64,000 nucleotides of DNA from Basipetospora chlamydospora (taxonomy: Eukaryota > Ascomycota > Sordariomycetes > Microascales). Positions 1 through 12,145 of this stretch are shown here, in pieces (within the stretch, counting starts at the first letter, position 1; each line of letters starts with the position of its first letter). The position numbers and the translations under genes are program-made. The notes under the pieces are model-generated. The model ran no database searches. It was not told the DNA's origin and saw only the letters and a list, made by a program, of their open reading frames with translations. The stretch covers positions 1,895,664-1,959,663 of the forward strand of contig BCHP01000007.1 of assembly GCA_001599675.1 (NCBI GenBank), written 5' to 3'.

Positions 1-2553
1 ATCAATGCTTCACGGAGAGTTCGATATCACAGTCATTGGCCTGATTACGCAAAATGCCGCACTCGAAGAAGAAGATGGGGCGATGCGAGTTGGCCCAGGC
101 ATGACGGTCTTCACTGTCGATTCGCTGGAGTCCGACCACATTTACGTCACTGATAACATGCCAAACATAGCAGGTCCGGTCCCATTATGTTCCGGTGCCT
201 ACGAGGAGACCTCATCGGGTGTCACTGACCGATACAAAGTGAGGATGGCAATCCTGGGCGACGAGGTATCCGGCCAGGTCAGAATGATGCAGGCCCAAGT
301 CGAATGTTTGGATACGAGTCTCCATTCCATGCTTCAGACTACCCCTACTTTCCAATCACTGGTAGTCTCACCATTTACAGCCGCCCTCGCTATGGTATCG
401 GAGAGTGAAAACTTCCCCCTGGCCGTCACCTTTGGCGCACCGGTTTCGGTGGACGGCCTCCGGATCATGACCGCGCCCGGAGAAAAGACTCTCTGTTTGG
501 AAGCGCCCATCGACTCTAAGTCCTGGGTATACTCGCCCAACCTGGCTTTCCCTATGTTCTCCGACCAGGCAGCCGAGGCGCCAGTTCTCTGGGCTACGCC
601 ATACGTGGCGCTCGACACACTGCCTATTGTTGATAACCAAGCTGTGGCCGAATTGGTGAAGAGTGATCATATGACTACGTTCCACGACGCAATCATAGCC
701 ATGCACAACGTCTACAGGTCGCCGGAGTACATGAAACCTTGGAGCCGGGAGCGATGGCGCGGAAAGTACCAGGCGTTAGAGATGATGTTCCGACTTTCGG
801 ACCCTCTGCCCAAGCACAGGTTCATATTCGGCATAGCCGAGGAAATCCAGCCAAAAGTCCTGCGCGCCGTGTTTTTCGTCTCCGCAATACGATTGGACTT
901 GTCAAGCAGGACCGTCGTCTTTGATGCAGCGGTATTGGATATGACAACCCACTTGCCGGCGGCAGTGAGGGTCGCTGTGCAGAGGTTGGACGCCCAGGGA
1001 AAGATTTGGCGCTTCAGCGGTGCGCCGCAGGGGATGCATGAGCTGGGATACTTTCTCCCCGCGTACGCCGAGCGCGCACGCCAAGAGCCGCATAGGCCGT
1101 CTTGCGAGCTCGCGGATGCCGGGGAAGTCCCCATTTGTCCGCGAAGGAAGGAGTTCTCGCTATGTGGGTGTGGGCGGGGAAACCTGCCCCGGGATTACTT
1201 GCGAAAACCGCCCCCAGGGTGGTCTGTCATTTCTAGGCATGCTGTGCGCTCCGCGATCCCGCTATGGTTCCGGTGTCCGCTGGTGGAAGAAGTGGAGCTC
1301 GCAGATCTCTTGCCGCGCCTCTCCACCTGCAGAAGGTACAGCCAGAAGATCCTCCCCTTGGAGCATGCACTGCCTGTGCTGGATACAAGTATTGTTCCAA
1401 GAGGTGCTTCGATATATCCCTCGAGTCTCACAAGGGTGAAGAATGCACCCGTCTTGCGGGGTCTCCGGTCCGGTACATGACCGCCGTCGAGGACCCCTCG
1501 TTCTTGGCGTCGGTTGCTGGGGCGGCCGCAGATGACCTCGCCAGGCGCACCAAACAGCTTGCGGTCTAGGAGGCGCGGGTACGGCGCCTGTACGAAAGGA
1601 AAAGTTTGAGAAGCTGGCGGGCGGAGCAGGGAGAAGAAGCGAGGCTGGGGGTCCAGGCGAACCGGGATGCCGTGTGGCAGCGCCAGGACCTCGAGTACGA
1701 GGCTGCGATCCAAGAGCGCAAGGAGTTAGCAGGTCGGCTCGTTGAAACGATCCTACATTCTCAAAGGTTGCGAGAGACTGCGTCCCGGTTGGACAAGGTA
1801 TGGGACCGTGAAAGAATTCAGCGCCTCCAGGGGGAAATCAGGACTCTGAATGCGCGGGCGGAAGCCATCCGATTGTCGATCCGAGGCTGGGAGCAGGGGA
1901 ATGGGTGGAAGGTGCACCGCCGGGAGGCTCTCGCCGAGTGGGTCGCGAGACAACAAGCGGACGTCGACTCGACGATCCACCGGCGGCTGTACCCTCTCCC
2001 TGGGAGCAAACAAGCCAGAGCCCGACCGGCGGACTGCAGGCCGTCGACGTTGCTGAACTTCAACCTGTCGATGTACCGCGGCCCACTAGATGAGAATGTC
2101 AGGATCTCCAAGCCATGGCTGAAGGTGAAGGACCCGACCCAGACGAAGCTCTTGGAGCACCCCCGCGTTGTCGACAGGAGGCTCGCTATCGGAAGGGAAA
2201 TGCTCGCCATGGACAAGGCCTACCGCGCGCTTCAGCGAAGGAGGGGCGGTGAGCAGGACACCATCCACGCCTTTCCCCACGGCCTGGAGACCTTCCCGTG
2301 GAACCTCCTGGCAGGGTACCTGTACCATCGGAGGATGGCCAGTGTCGTTGACAAGGAGGCGCGGGAATCCCGCGCGCAGAGGCGGGGGCGGTCGCGCAGC
2401 GTCACGCACCCCGACCGCGGCAGCGGGGAGTTTGCGGGCATGAGGCGCGCCATGTCGCTCGAGCGGTGGCTGCACCCTGAGGAGTCGAGGTGGACGTGGA
2501 GGAGGGCGGGGATGGAGCCGAGGGCTATGCCGTGGGATGGGCATCAGGAGTGA
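1..2553 (+). pseudogene. Broken MYND zinc-finger protein gene, 5' end outside window
   Basis: Read in frame from base 5 to about 1345 and then, one base out of phase, from about 1350 to 2553. The middle resembles the fungal MYND proteins that carry a long N-terminal domain (DUF4470 type): a Cys-Gly-Cys-Gly motif (about 1170), then a hydrophobic stretch ending Cys-Pro-Leu-Val-Glu just before the finger. The finger is visible but broken. Its first pair reads C-R-R-Y (1328-1339), where a second Cys is expected; the second pair CTAC (from 1366), YCSKRC and H-x3-C lie in the other frame. A TAG at 1567-1569 interrupts the same frame, which is then open to 2553 with a charged, coiled-coil-like C-terminal region. 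Tyr-for-Cys (TGC to TAC) and TAG-for-CAG are both changes RIP makes. The true start probably lies left of base 1. Alternatives are assembly errors for the frameshift, or an unseen tiny intron. MYND fingers bind protein partners; a working product is unlikely here. Confidence 0.65.
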
Positions 2554-3548
2554 GGGTCAATCGTTTTGGTTGTTTTTGTTCGCCTCATTCACCTCATTCC
2601 TTTCTTTATTTTCAGTTTTGCAAGCATAGTCATTTCCCCCGGAGGACGTGCTTCTCTTTGCGCGCGCGGCCAAGATTTCTATACTCGCGGGGTTCTCTGC
2701 TGGCGTTTTGTTTTTTGGTCTCAGTATCTACACTACCGAGCGATGAATGTTCACATGAGATGGGACAGAAGGCGGTAGCGGAATACAAAATGTATGGTTT
2801 CTTTCACATCCCTTCGCGTCTCGGTTTCTCTGTAGGTATTGAGCCCTGGTGACAGGAAAGGCGCTCCTCGTATCCAGCCCTCCGGTTCAGCTCTGCCACC
2901 CGCCATTTGGGGGTATCCTCAAAGTAAGGGGGATTGAGGGTCCGGGCCGTGCAGGGTTAGGAAGCTGGTCGTGCAAGGTGCTCAGACTCGACTCTTGAGG
3001 CCTGCCTAACGAGGCCTGTCTTTTTCAAATGATAACTAATATTGGCCACCGCTGAGGCAACTTGTGGTCGGAGAAGGGGGGAAAATGAAAGAAAGAGAGT
3101 CGAAAAGGGGGGATGCACGGTTGGGACAGTTAAAAGAGAACGTACACGCATCAATTAAATATGCCTCGGATGCCTCGATGGGCACCTGGCGTGGGAGGGC
3201 TCATCGTTGGGCCATCACGGATGTGGAGAGGTGCGTGGCTGGCGTCGTCTTCGGGGGCTATCAGCTGTTGAAGGCGGCTACTGACGGACAGACCAACCGT
3301 TCCGGGCACACCCCTAGTTTGAATCAACGGCCCCAGTCTAACCATCATCTAGGCCAGCATCCAGTGTTTCTCCAGATGCTTCTTTAATATTAAGCGTACG
3401 GCGAGGACAATGGGTTCCTCGCGGTCCCTTTACAGAAACGAGTAAGGTGGAGAGGATACAAGACGCGTCTTGCAGAGGAGCATTTGTACATGGACACCAC
3501 GCCGTCATCAGACCTATGGGATCAACGCGGCGCCAAGGGAGCGATTGT
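2554..3548. other. Intergenic, convergent gene ends
   Basis: About 1 kb between two gene 3' ends pointing toward each other. I see no coding frame with normal codon use. Short pyrimidine-rich stretches and T-rich runs follow the left gene and would fit a 3' UTR. Nothing else is identified. Confidence 0.5.
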
Positions 3549-4181
3549 TTAGTTATCCTGGGGCGGCTCCGACGCGTCTTTCCCATCGCCTCCATCATCC
3601 CCGGGATCGGCTTGGTTCCCATCCAGGTCATCCCTCCAAACCTCCTCCAGCCGCGTCTTCTCATAGCTATCCGACCCAAACCGCAGCGGGAAGCAGTTGC
3701 CCACGCACATGGGCAGCGACGCGTCCCCGCCATCCTCGGCGCACGCCGGATCCGCGAGCGCCGCCATGAACCCCGCGCCGAAGCACGCCTTGCCCACGCC
3801 GCACTCCCGCCGCTCCTCGCCGCCGCAGTAGTCCGCCGTCACGGCGCATATCCCGGGCCCGTCGCACGCGGGCCCGCAGCCGTCGCGCGTGCGGGGGTCC
3901 GAGGTGCAGAACTCGACGCGCTCGTCGCAGTCGTCGTACAGGCCCCAGCCACCGCACATGTTGTAGGTGCGCTGCGAGTGCAGGTCGACGTGCTGGCATG
4001 TGCCCGGGCAAATGGCGAAGTCGGTGCACGACTTGGTGAGGGGGATGCAGGTCAGGGAGGGGCAGTCGCCGAGGTCGGCGCCGCATGGGGAGCCGGTCTC
4101 TGGGTCTGGGGGATCCTCCGTGGGTGCGGAGGTGGCCAGGGGAAGCAGGCCTCCGAGGAAAAGGGCTACGGTGAGGCGCAT
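3549..4181 (-). CDS. Small secreted cysteine-rich protein (candidate effector)
   Basis: A single exon of 210 residues. The first about 19 residues form a classic signal peptide (basic start, Leu/Phe/Gly core, then T-S-A-P), so the product should be exported. The mature part carries 18 cysteines between about residues 33 and 166, enough for nine disulfides, in pairs and clusters such as CGGWGLYDDC and CGPACDGPGIC. The last 45 residues lack Cys and are acidic (Asp/Glu/Gly-rich). I recognise no named domain. Size, secretion signal and Cys content match what is usually scored as a candidate effector or surface protein in plant-associated ascomycetes; that role is inference. The gene stands between a dead MYND gene and degenerate DNA. 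A TATA-like box lies about 100 bp upstream on the same strand. Codons prefer G/C in third position, which supports a real gene. Confidence 0.82.
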   Translation of the reverse strand: MRLTVALFLGGLLPLATSAPTEDPPDPETGSPCGADLGDCPSLTCIPLTKSCTDFAICPGTCQHVDLHSQRTYNMCGGWGLYDDCDERVEFCTSDPRTRDGCGPACDGPGICAVTADYCGGEERRECGVGKACFGAGFMAALADPACAEDGGDASLPMCVGNCFPLRFGSDSYEKTRLEEVWRDDLDGNQADPGDDGGDGKDASEPPQDN

Positions 4182-4280
4182 GGCGACAGAATTCCACTGC
4201 AGTTGGGGGTTGGCGAGGGACGAGATGTTGAAGTTTCTGGAATGATACCGGGTTGAGAAACAGAGCGTGCTGAAGCAGAT

Positions 4281-4286
4281 TTTATA
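4281..4286 (-). promoter_or_regulatory. TATA-like box of the secreted Cys-rich gene
   Basis: On the minus strand the sequence reads CTATAAAATC here, about 100 bp before the ATG of the 210-residue secreted protein. Position and strand fit a core promoter. No experimental support is available. Confidence 0.5.
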
Positions 4287-4299
4287 GATGGATCCTGGA

Positions 4300-7200
4300 T
4301 ATTGGCCAATTAGCTATTTACGGCGTTAAATGAGTCTCCGTCTCTCATCTGACGAGCACATATGATGCTGCAGCTCCTCCCCTTCCGAGCTCATATATCC
4401 CGCCACTTATATATCGACACACTCATCCACGCCTTTAACCGGGTCACACCCTCCCTCTCCTCCTCCCTCTCTAAGCCACAATCTCCTCCGGGGAAAATAA
4501 GATAATGGTTGTTCTCCAGATATTGCTGCTTACCCCAGAAAGCTGATTTCGAAGTGCCCAGGCCGCCCTGACGGGTTACGATTTGTAGCCTGGCTGTCGG
4601 TCGAGCTGGTATAGCCTACGATTCTAAATTCTTGGGGATCACGGTGAGGCGCCACGGGTTTGAAAGAGACCCCGCCTAAACCTAGGGAACCCGGTTGTAT
4701 CTTTTCCTGCGGCCTCATACACGCCCAAACGGGCTGCGGTGTGTTCCGATGACTGCTATCGGGTCTGTCTCTGTAGTAGCACGTAAGAGGCGTGGGTGTA
4801 GGGCCTCCGCCCATCGCTCAGCACCGGCATGAAGCATGAGGTGCTGGCGGCCGACATTGGCGGAACCCGGCCCCTCTACATCAATACTGGGGCTATCTCC
4901 AAGGCCCGCATTGCGCTTGAAGAGGTGGCGCAGAGAGACACGCTGATCCAGCTCATTGCGGGAGGTACGGTGAAAGAGAAAAACAAAAAAGCGACGTCCC
5001 AGCACCCACCTCTGGAATATAACCACTGCTAGTCCTCTTAATCCCAAGCGGCTGCCCTTACAGAAGTTAATGCTCAAGGAGATCACGAGCCGTATTTGCT
5101 TTAGAGAGGCCGTCACGACCAAGCCGGAGTCAAGGCTTTCGAGCGAGCGAGCGGGTCTGCAGGAAGCGTATAGGTATGGTATATTCTGAGCGGTTTGGGG
5201 AAGAGTTGGACACCCGGGTTGCGGAAACTCAGGTACGTCTCGGATGGTCAAGACCCCTTCGAACTCACTCCGACCTGTACGCTCGTGTCATCGGGTGGGA
5301 TGGCGTGCACGGGAGCCTGCGGATACCAAGTCACAAAACGGGGTCCATCGGTCAGAGGACAGCTACGCCGCCGCATGGAAGACCACGCATTGTATGACTA
5401 TTGACCCTCGCCGTCATTTCTTTGGCCAATGTTGCCATATGGCAGGCTTTTCACAGATCCCACGATCGGACGACAGGGGTCCATGGGGAGAGGCGGCTAG
5501 CTTTCAAGCCCACGCGATGGGGATTGCTTCCATCGCCCTTCAAATCCCACTATACTCTCATCATGGGTGGCTCCATGGAGCAAGCCACTAGATTGGTATC
5601 ATGGGTTGACCAGGCGATGGCGGCTTGATGCAAGCCACAAAACACGTCACGGTGATTCCTCAGCAATCTACCTAGGATCCTCGTCCAGGATACTGGCTAT
5701 TACCGCTACACAATGTTCCATGCGTAGCAAGGCAAAGGGAAGTTGCGTACTATGATTTCCCCCCCCCCAAAAAAAATGCCGAAGCCTTTGGGGCCGTTGT
5801 CAGGGTGTCTGGGAGGAACTGGGAAACCCGGCTATAGAGATTGGGTACTGGGACTTCTCGAACGCACCATCAGGAATCTAGAAGAGGCCGAAGACCCGAG
5901 AGATGTGAGCATCTCTGCATCACACAAAGTCTACGCAAGAACACGATTTCAGCATGGGGACACAGTTCTTTAAGCAAACTTCTGTGATCACAGCGTCGAA
6001 GTCTAGGCGGCTCGACCACTGCGCCCTCGTGTTTACCGTCGTCGCCATGCTCTACCTTCTTCTGCGCATTGCCGAAAGTTCGTGCTCCATTCCTTGTCGC
6101 GCTACGCGTCTGGCCCTGATAACCGCAACTCTACCTCCCTTCAGGTGTCTTCATCTTATATCTCATACTTCACCTTGACCTTGCATATAGGAAGTGTTCG
6201 CTTTGAGATTATCCCAGTGGGGAGGAGCCGGACCAGATAGACGGCTTCTCGTTGACCATAACCGTCGCAGTGAGATGGCTGCCCGCTTCGTCGCCACTCT
6301 CTCCATCTCGTTCCCCAGGCCGCCGGGGCAACGGCGGAATTACAAGACCAGGCAAGGAAAAGGACCCGGAGACATCTGAACCGGCCGGATATAAACTCTG
6401 TAAGGCTGCGGTGCTTATTAGACGGTCCCACGGACTGCGCGGGAGGCCGGCCTTGCGCGAGAAACAAGCACGCCCTCTCTGATGAACGGACCTCGAAGTG
6501 GGCAGCGCAAGAGATACGACACGACTTTCTGCCCCCGCAAAGACTATGCAGCTAGCATTCTCCCCTATCTGACCGGCAAACCTGATGTTCAGTCGTGTTT
6601 GCGATCGTAGAAATACAGTGGGCCAAACTACTCAACCCGTGTGACGAAATACCGAACGCCCGTTCCTCCTGGCTGGTGTTTGACGCCCGAGGGAACATCC
6701 CCGGACGAGCGCCCCCGAAATTACCTTCCACTCCTGCGGGCAACTACTCTTATCAGTAGGAATGCAGTGGGAGATTGAAACTTGATGTCACGCACGCGAT
6801 AAGGTATCCCGAGGCATATTAATACGCAAGTTTGCGCAAAGCACAAGATTGTTGCCTGATGGCACGTAGTCGAAACCGCCCAGCCGAAGTTGAGTAGGAA
6901 TTACCCGCGATCTACAATGGGACCTAAGAGGGCCACCTCCCCATTTGCATGCCGCGTCCATAAATCGCCGGGATCCGTTCCGACTCAGCCCGCTCCTCTC
7001 CGAGCAGCTGCGCCATCCAAACAGACCCTAGGGCGGCTCGGGCAACCACGCTGGACACTGGGGTGCCGACAAAGAGCACAAGGTTGTAACACGGGGGTCG
7101 GGTTACCTCGAGCCAGGGGTTAACACGGGAGAGGGAGCCGAGCTGGACATGATATGCCTTCCCCACGGGGAAGTCGGGTGCCTAGCCGAGGTATACAGTA

Positions 7201-7900
7201 TCCCGGGCGCTTCTTCAGGTGACAATTTCCCCTGCAGGGCACAATGGACTTTATTACGACGGCGAAATAGGCAATACGGACACAGAGGAGTCTCTCGAAG
7301 CATCCATGGTCCACGGGCTACAGATACGGGATATGTCCCAGGGTGGTTGTGTTACTGATTACCTGCGCCGGAGAGCTCCCAACAGAGTATTAAACGCACC
7401 CATGTCGCTTCCTTGACCACTCCTTGTGAACCGCTCAACGTTGTGACTATGACGGAAAATGAGGGTAACCATCAATGTCGTCGAATGCGGGACATGTCTT
7501 CCCCAAGACGGCATACCTTGGCAGCGGAACAAGCCGAGGTGAGAAGGAAACGCAATGCATACGATGCGACCCCATCATCTGGGAACGGGAGATGGCTATA
7601 GGCCTCGGCAACGAGGTGCCCTGGGACGTCAACTCAAAAGAAGAATCCGGGGAAGTGGAACTAGGAGAAGTCTCCGTTGTTTTAAGGCGCCGGGGTCCTC
7701 AAAGCATTGGCCTGGGCGGTCCGCGCGGGGGAACCACCCGTTTCTTTTCGTTGATGTGTTTGTTGGCGCCGGGCCTTTTACCACACATTACCTCGGGTGA
7801 TGCTTTGGACTGTCCGGGGGAGCGGGACATGGTAGGGGTGCGTCTGATATCAAATGAAGAAGCAGTCGTGGGGGGGGGGGGGAAGGGGGGCTGGCCGCGA
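4300..7900. other. Degenerate DNA without intact genes
   Basis: About 3.6 kb in which every frame is broken. The first 200 bp beyond the TATA box (to about 4500) are pyrimidine-rich and may belong to the promoter of the leftward gene. A short peptide-like stretch on the plus strand near 4829-4970 starts with an Asp-Ile-Gly-Gly-Thr motif and has acceptable codon use, but it cannot be extended in either direction. I could not name any transposon or gene family in it. Confidence 0.45.
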
Positions 7901-9116
7901 TGTGGGTGTACCTTTTACTCGCGAATATAGGTAGACATACTCGTACGGAGTAATGTGTAATGTGGGTGGACCTGCCTTGCAGGGGAACATTGCTCGTGAT
8001 CCCGAGCCCATTCCAGTGATTTTGACGGCTTCATGGTAAACTCCCGACCTGTGTCCGTGCAATATCACACCTTCTGCCAAGACATCTGTGACAGGTTGCA
8101 GCGCGGGGGCACGGACAATAAAGGGGGGGTGGGTGGTCTGGTCGCTTACAAGGAGAGGCAGAGGAGTCCCCTCGCCTGCTCCGGTTAGCCGGACAGAATA
8201 CAGAAACCCCATGTCGGCCGAAAGGCCAAGGAAGTGAGATATTTTGTTCCTCGCGCTCTTCGATATGCAGGGCGGCGGCGGTTGGCTAGTAGGAAGAGAC
8301 ATGTCACTTCGACCACGTCGAGTACGGGGTACGCATGCAGAAAAAAAACCCCAGGTCCGGCCGCGGCGCGGCGGGGAAGGGGGAGAAACCCCCCAAAAAA
8401 AAGAAGGGCCAAGAAGTTGAGACATTTGTTGGTTTTGGGTGGTCTCGGCGGTCTTCCAGATGCTTCCACCGAAGCTGCGAACCTGCAGAACAGGAAAACA
8501 GAAAATGCGGGGGGTGGGATGCATGAGGGATGGGGGGAAAGACACGGATCAATGGCGAATGCAGATGGATGCAACGTCGAGCCTTCACCTTGTGACCACC
8601 TCAAAAGCCCAGCCGCCCTCTACGGAGTACGAGTAGGCTCCGGGAGCAGGGCGCTGCTAGGGCAAGGAAGGGCCTAGGGCCGAGGGAAGGGGATGTGCGC
8701 CTGTCGTCTCCGGTTCCTCACGAGTATATCTTACGACTTGAGCATGCTTGGGAGGAGAACGAGGAATGGGTAGAGTCGCAATCGCAATCGCTCTCGCATT
8801 CATCTCGTCTTTGGTTGCGAGAGGCAAAATAAAAGACTTGGCCCGCGGGAAGATACAGTAGTTCGAGGGGGGGCGTGACAGGCCGGCGCAGCACCGCCAA
8901 GACAGACCGAAGGAAGCTCGCCTCGCCTCGCACTTTCTCGCGAAAGTTCGGTTCGGTACATGGGAATTAGAGCTACGTAATACGCGGAAATGGCAGCGTA
9001 TGGGATCGTATTCGTCGTCGTTCCCTCTCGTACTCGTATTATGACATGCCCGTTTTGATCACCGAGTTTCCCCTGGCCCATGGGATACGGGGGTAGGGTA
9101 TGGTATGTGTACGTAT

Positions 9117-9135
9117 GTATGTGTGTGTGTGTGTG
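9117..9135. repeat. (GT)n microsatellite
   Basis: About nine GT units next to imperfect GTAT units. It is a simple-sequence tract with no coding role. Confidence 0.85.
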
Positions 9136-9220
9136 CACGAGTCAATTGAGGGCTTATTGTTCTGTTTCCGAAGGATTGATGAAACCAGGCCGCTTTTGCT
9201 CGTCGGTCGAAGAAACCAGG

Positions 9221-9270
9221 GCACGACAGGGCACGACAGGGCACGACAGGGCACGGCAGGGCACGGCAGG
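9221..9270. repeat. 10-bp minisatellite, five copies
   Basis: Five head-to-tail copies of a 10-bp unit: the first three read GCACGACAGG and the last two GCACGGCAGG. A partial unit follows. The shared variant in the two right-hand copies suggests growth by slippage or unequal exchange. Confidence 0.92.
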
Positions 9271-12139
9271 GCAGAAAGGCAGGGGTTGGACAGAAAGGAG
9301 TGGGGTTCTCTTTGGGGGAAATCGGNGGGTCCATGGGGGGGGGGGAGGAGGATAGAGACATGACCCTGTTCTCAAACACATTTCAGCCCCTCCGGTGCAT
9401 CGGTTGGTGCAACGTCAAAGTGCAAGATCCATTGATCCCCATTACGGAGTAAGGTAGGGCATCATAATAGTACGGATGCATGCACATATATGTGCCCCGC
9501 GGAGAAGCTTGGACGATTTCTTCTCTTGCAGTGCGGGCCTGGGGGCGTTGGTGGGATTTTCCACTGATGAATTGATCGGTTATGAGGTAATAATAAGAAG
9601 TCGGTGAGAGCCCGCCAGGGTTTGTTTCCTCCGTGGACCATCGCTCCCGAAGATCCTTGCGACCGACACGGCGCTGGGACGGCGCTCGGGGCATCCCTTC
9701 CCTTGTTCTCCTTGCCCCTGCTCCATCCCCTGCCCTTGTAGGGCGGTTGGAAGCGGGTTTGGGCTTCGGCACACTCTTGGTATAATTCCCTCCTCTTGGA
9801 TGTTTATAAGAGGTGCACCCTTTTGAACAGCTGGTATTCTACCTTTTACTGCTAAGAAGAAGAGAGACGTAGGGTTGGACCGGGCTTGTCGGTGAGCGGA
9901 TGCCGGAGTTGCCATTTGACCTCACCTTTTTGTCGTACGAGTACGAGTAACGAGGTGAGTAAAAATACCACCTTGAATTTCGGTGGGTGGATTGACCGAG
10001 GGCCACGGAGATGGCAGCAGGTAATACTCGTACATAATTTAATACTGTGGGTGGGCGAGCGATCTGATGGAGCTGGAGCGGATCGGGCGGCAAGAAATGT
10101 CAGGTGTGCGTGTGGCGTGCGTGCCAAAACGGGCGGCGGCCGTGTGCTGTTTTTGTTTCCCTCCGGCGCGCGAAAGTGTGAATGACGGCGGAGTACGGAG
10201 TACGTACATACAGTATAAGTAGCAAAGGGCAGTACGAGTACCAGAAGTAGGGCAAGCCAAGCCGGACTGCAATATTCACCGAGAGCACGCACGCCCCGTG
10301 GCGATTTGGCAGTTTTGGACCTCCTCTCCTGGTTATTGTTTTTTGAGGCCTTTTCTGACCTTCTGCCAAGCCCCCCCCCCCCCCAAAAAAAAGAAAGCAT
10401 CCGGACCAACAGAAATGCTGATCCGCGCCCCGTGCTTCTCGGTCTCGGCGCGATATCCGCTTAGCAAATTTTGGGGCCCAAAGAGGGGATAGCCGCGGGA
10501 GATTGGGCCTTTGGCAGGGCAATAAATACGGAGTATTCCGTGAGCGCTGGAAGAAAATGGTAGTAATACATGGGACGAGCAGTAATAGGATGAACTCGAG
10601 AGAGCCCGCCAGCCAATAATCCTCGTGATAAAAAAAAAAAACACAAAAACAAACCAGAGGGAGAATGACTTGGACTTTTTCTCATGGTGTTGTCGTTTCA
10701 GCTCCGTCGTCTCCGACTGCACGCCGTGTCCGATGTGGGGAAAAAACCACAAAGAGAAATTGGGGAGAAAAAAGGGACGTGGTGCGAATGGTACCTAGCT
10801 CGTTTCAGGGAACAAAAAAAAAAACAAAAACAGGTAGTTTCCAACTGAGTGGAGATAGAGAGAGCTCCATGACCCAAGTCCTAGACCCGGATGAGGTGTT
10901 CGGCAGAGCGAAACGACATGATGAACGACATGTCGGAAGCAAAGCACCTTCCTTGGTCGGGCGGCGGCGGTCGTCGGGGCGCCGAAACGCCGCCTTCGCC
11001 GTTTCACCAATGAGTGAAAAGAATTGAGCCGAAAAGAGAGATACTGGATCAAAATGGAATTCTTCTGGACGCCTTCTGGTTCTGGACTTGCTGCACGGTG
11101 TCGTGTTTCCCGCTCATCCACCTTTTTTTTTTTTTTATTCGCAGTGTTTTCTTTCCTTTTCCTCCCCCCCGCCTCCTGTTGGTCTTTCCTACTTTCCTAC
11201 GAGTAGGTCCCTTTCCCCCCCCCCCCCCCCCCCCACTTACGCCTCGAGTCCTACACTGTACAGGAGAGGGACACAAAACACGGGACGCACAGCACATGCT
11301 CAGTAATAAACAATGTGCATGCAATGTGCATGTACAGTACAGTCCTTTCCGCCGTGGAGAGAGAGAAGAGAACACGGGACGACGACGGAGTCCCCCGCCT
11401 CTCACTGCCCCTTGAGGCGAATGCTCTCGTGTTTAGTTGCCACATGCAGTTTAGTAGCATCAGCCACTCCCACTCTTTCCCACCAAATTCCCACCTTGGA
11501 TCCCGCCAATGTGACGCCATCGATGCCATCGATCTCACTTTCCTAGGTGAAGTGGGGTACCCCTGCCCCTTGTCCCCTTGTCCCCCCCGTTCCCCCATTC
11601 TTCCCTCCAAATCCCTCCATGTTTCGTCCATTTCGCCCATTCCGTCCACGACATGGCAAGGTCCAAGACCCTCACCTAAGCCTCTTTGCCCGGAGAATGA
11701 CCCCGATCAGACTCAATTCGATGTCAGGCGCGGTAAAGGGGCCTTGATTGGGGATCTCGGACCTGAGCCGACGATTCCTTCCTCCCAAGACTTTTTCGGG
11801 AAGCCAAGTGCCGCCCTTATGACTTCATTCCGGGGCTAAGCTGGAGAAGGCAAACTTGGTTCGTACCGAATAGGCTGACCTGGGGCGCCTCTCGGAGGAG
11901 AAGGGAGAAGAGACAAAAGAAGAATGGGGGGGGGGGGGGGGTCCCTTGGATTGATGAACTGGCATCGAGGTAGCTTTCCGCCGGATCTCGCCTCAGGCTT
12001 TCTGCCTAGTGGAAACATTGTGATCTGACTCGCGCCTGAACAAGTCAGCGCCGCCTTCACCATCCACTCTACGTACACTCTACATTCTACACTCTAAGCT
12101 CTACACTCTTACACTGTACCCCCCCTCCTCCTCCATCTT

Positions 12140-12145
12140 GCCAAG
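12140..12145 (+). promoter_or_regulatory. Possible PacC site upstream of ENA gene
   Basis: The hexamer GCCAAG matches the PacC/Rim101 core GCCARG. A second match on the other strand lies at 12730-12735. ENA-type ATPases are known alkaline-pH and salt-induced genes under PacC and calcineurin in several fungi, so the sites are plausible. A six-base word is common by chance, hence the low confidence. Confidence 0.25.

Noticed and set aside
4829..5160. Possible ROK-type kinase motif (ADIGGT) in a short frame
   Set aside because: No further kinase motif follows, and the frame cannot be extended by a credible splice.
9080..9380. Short frames on both strands across the minisatellite
   Set aside because: They are products of the tandem repeat and the GT tract and contain the unresolved base.
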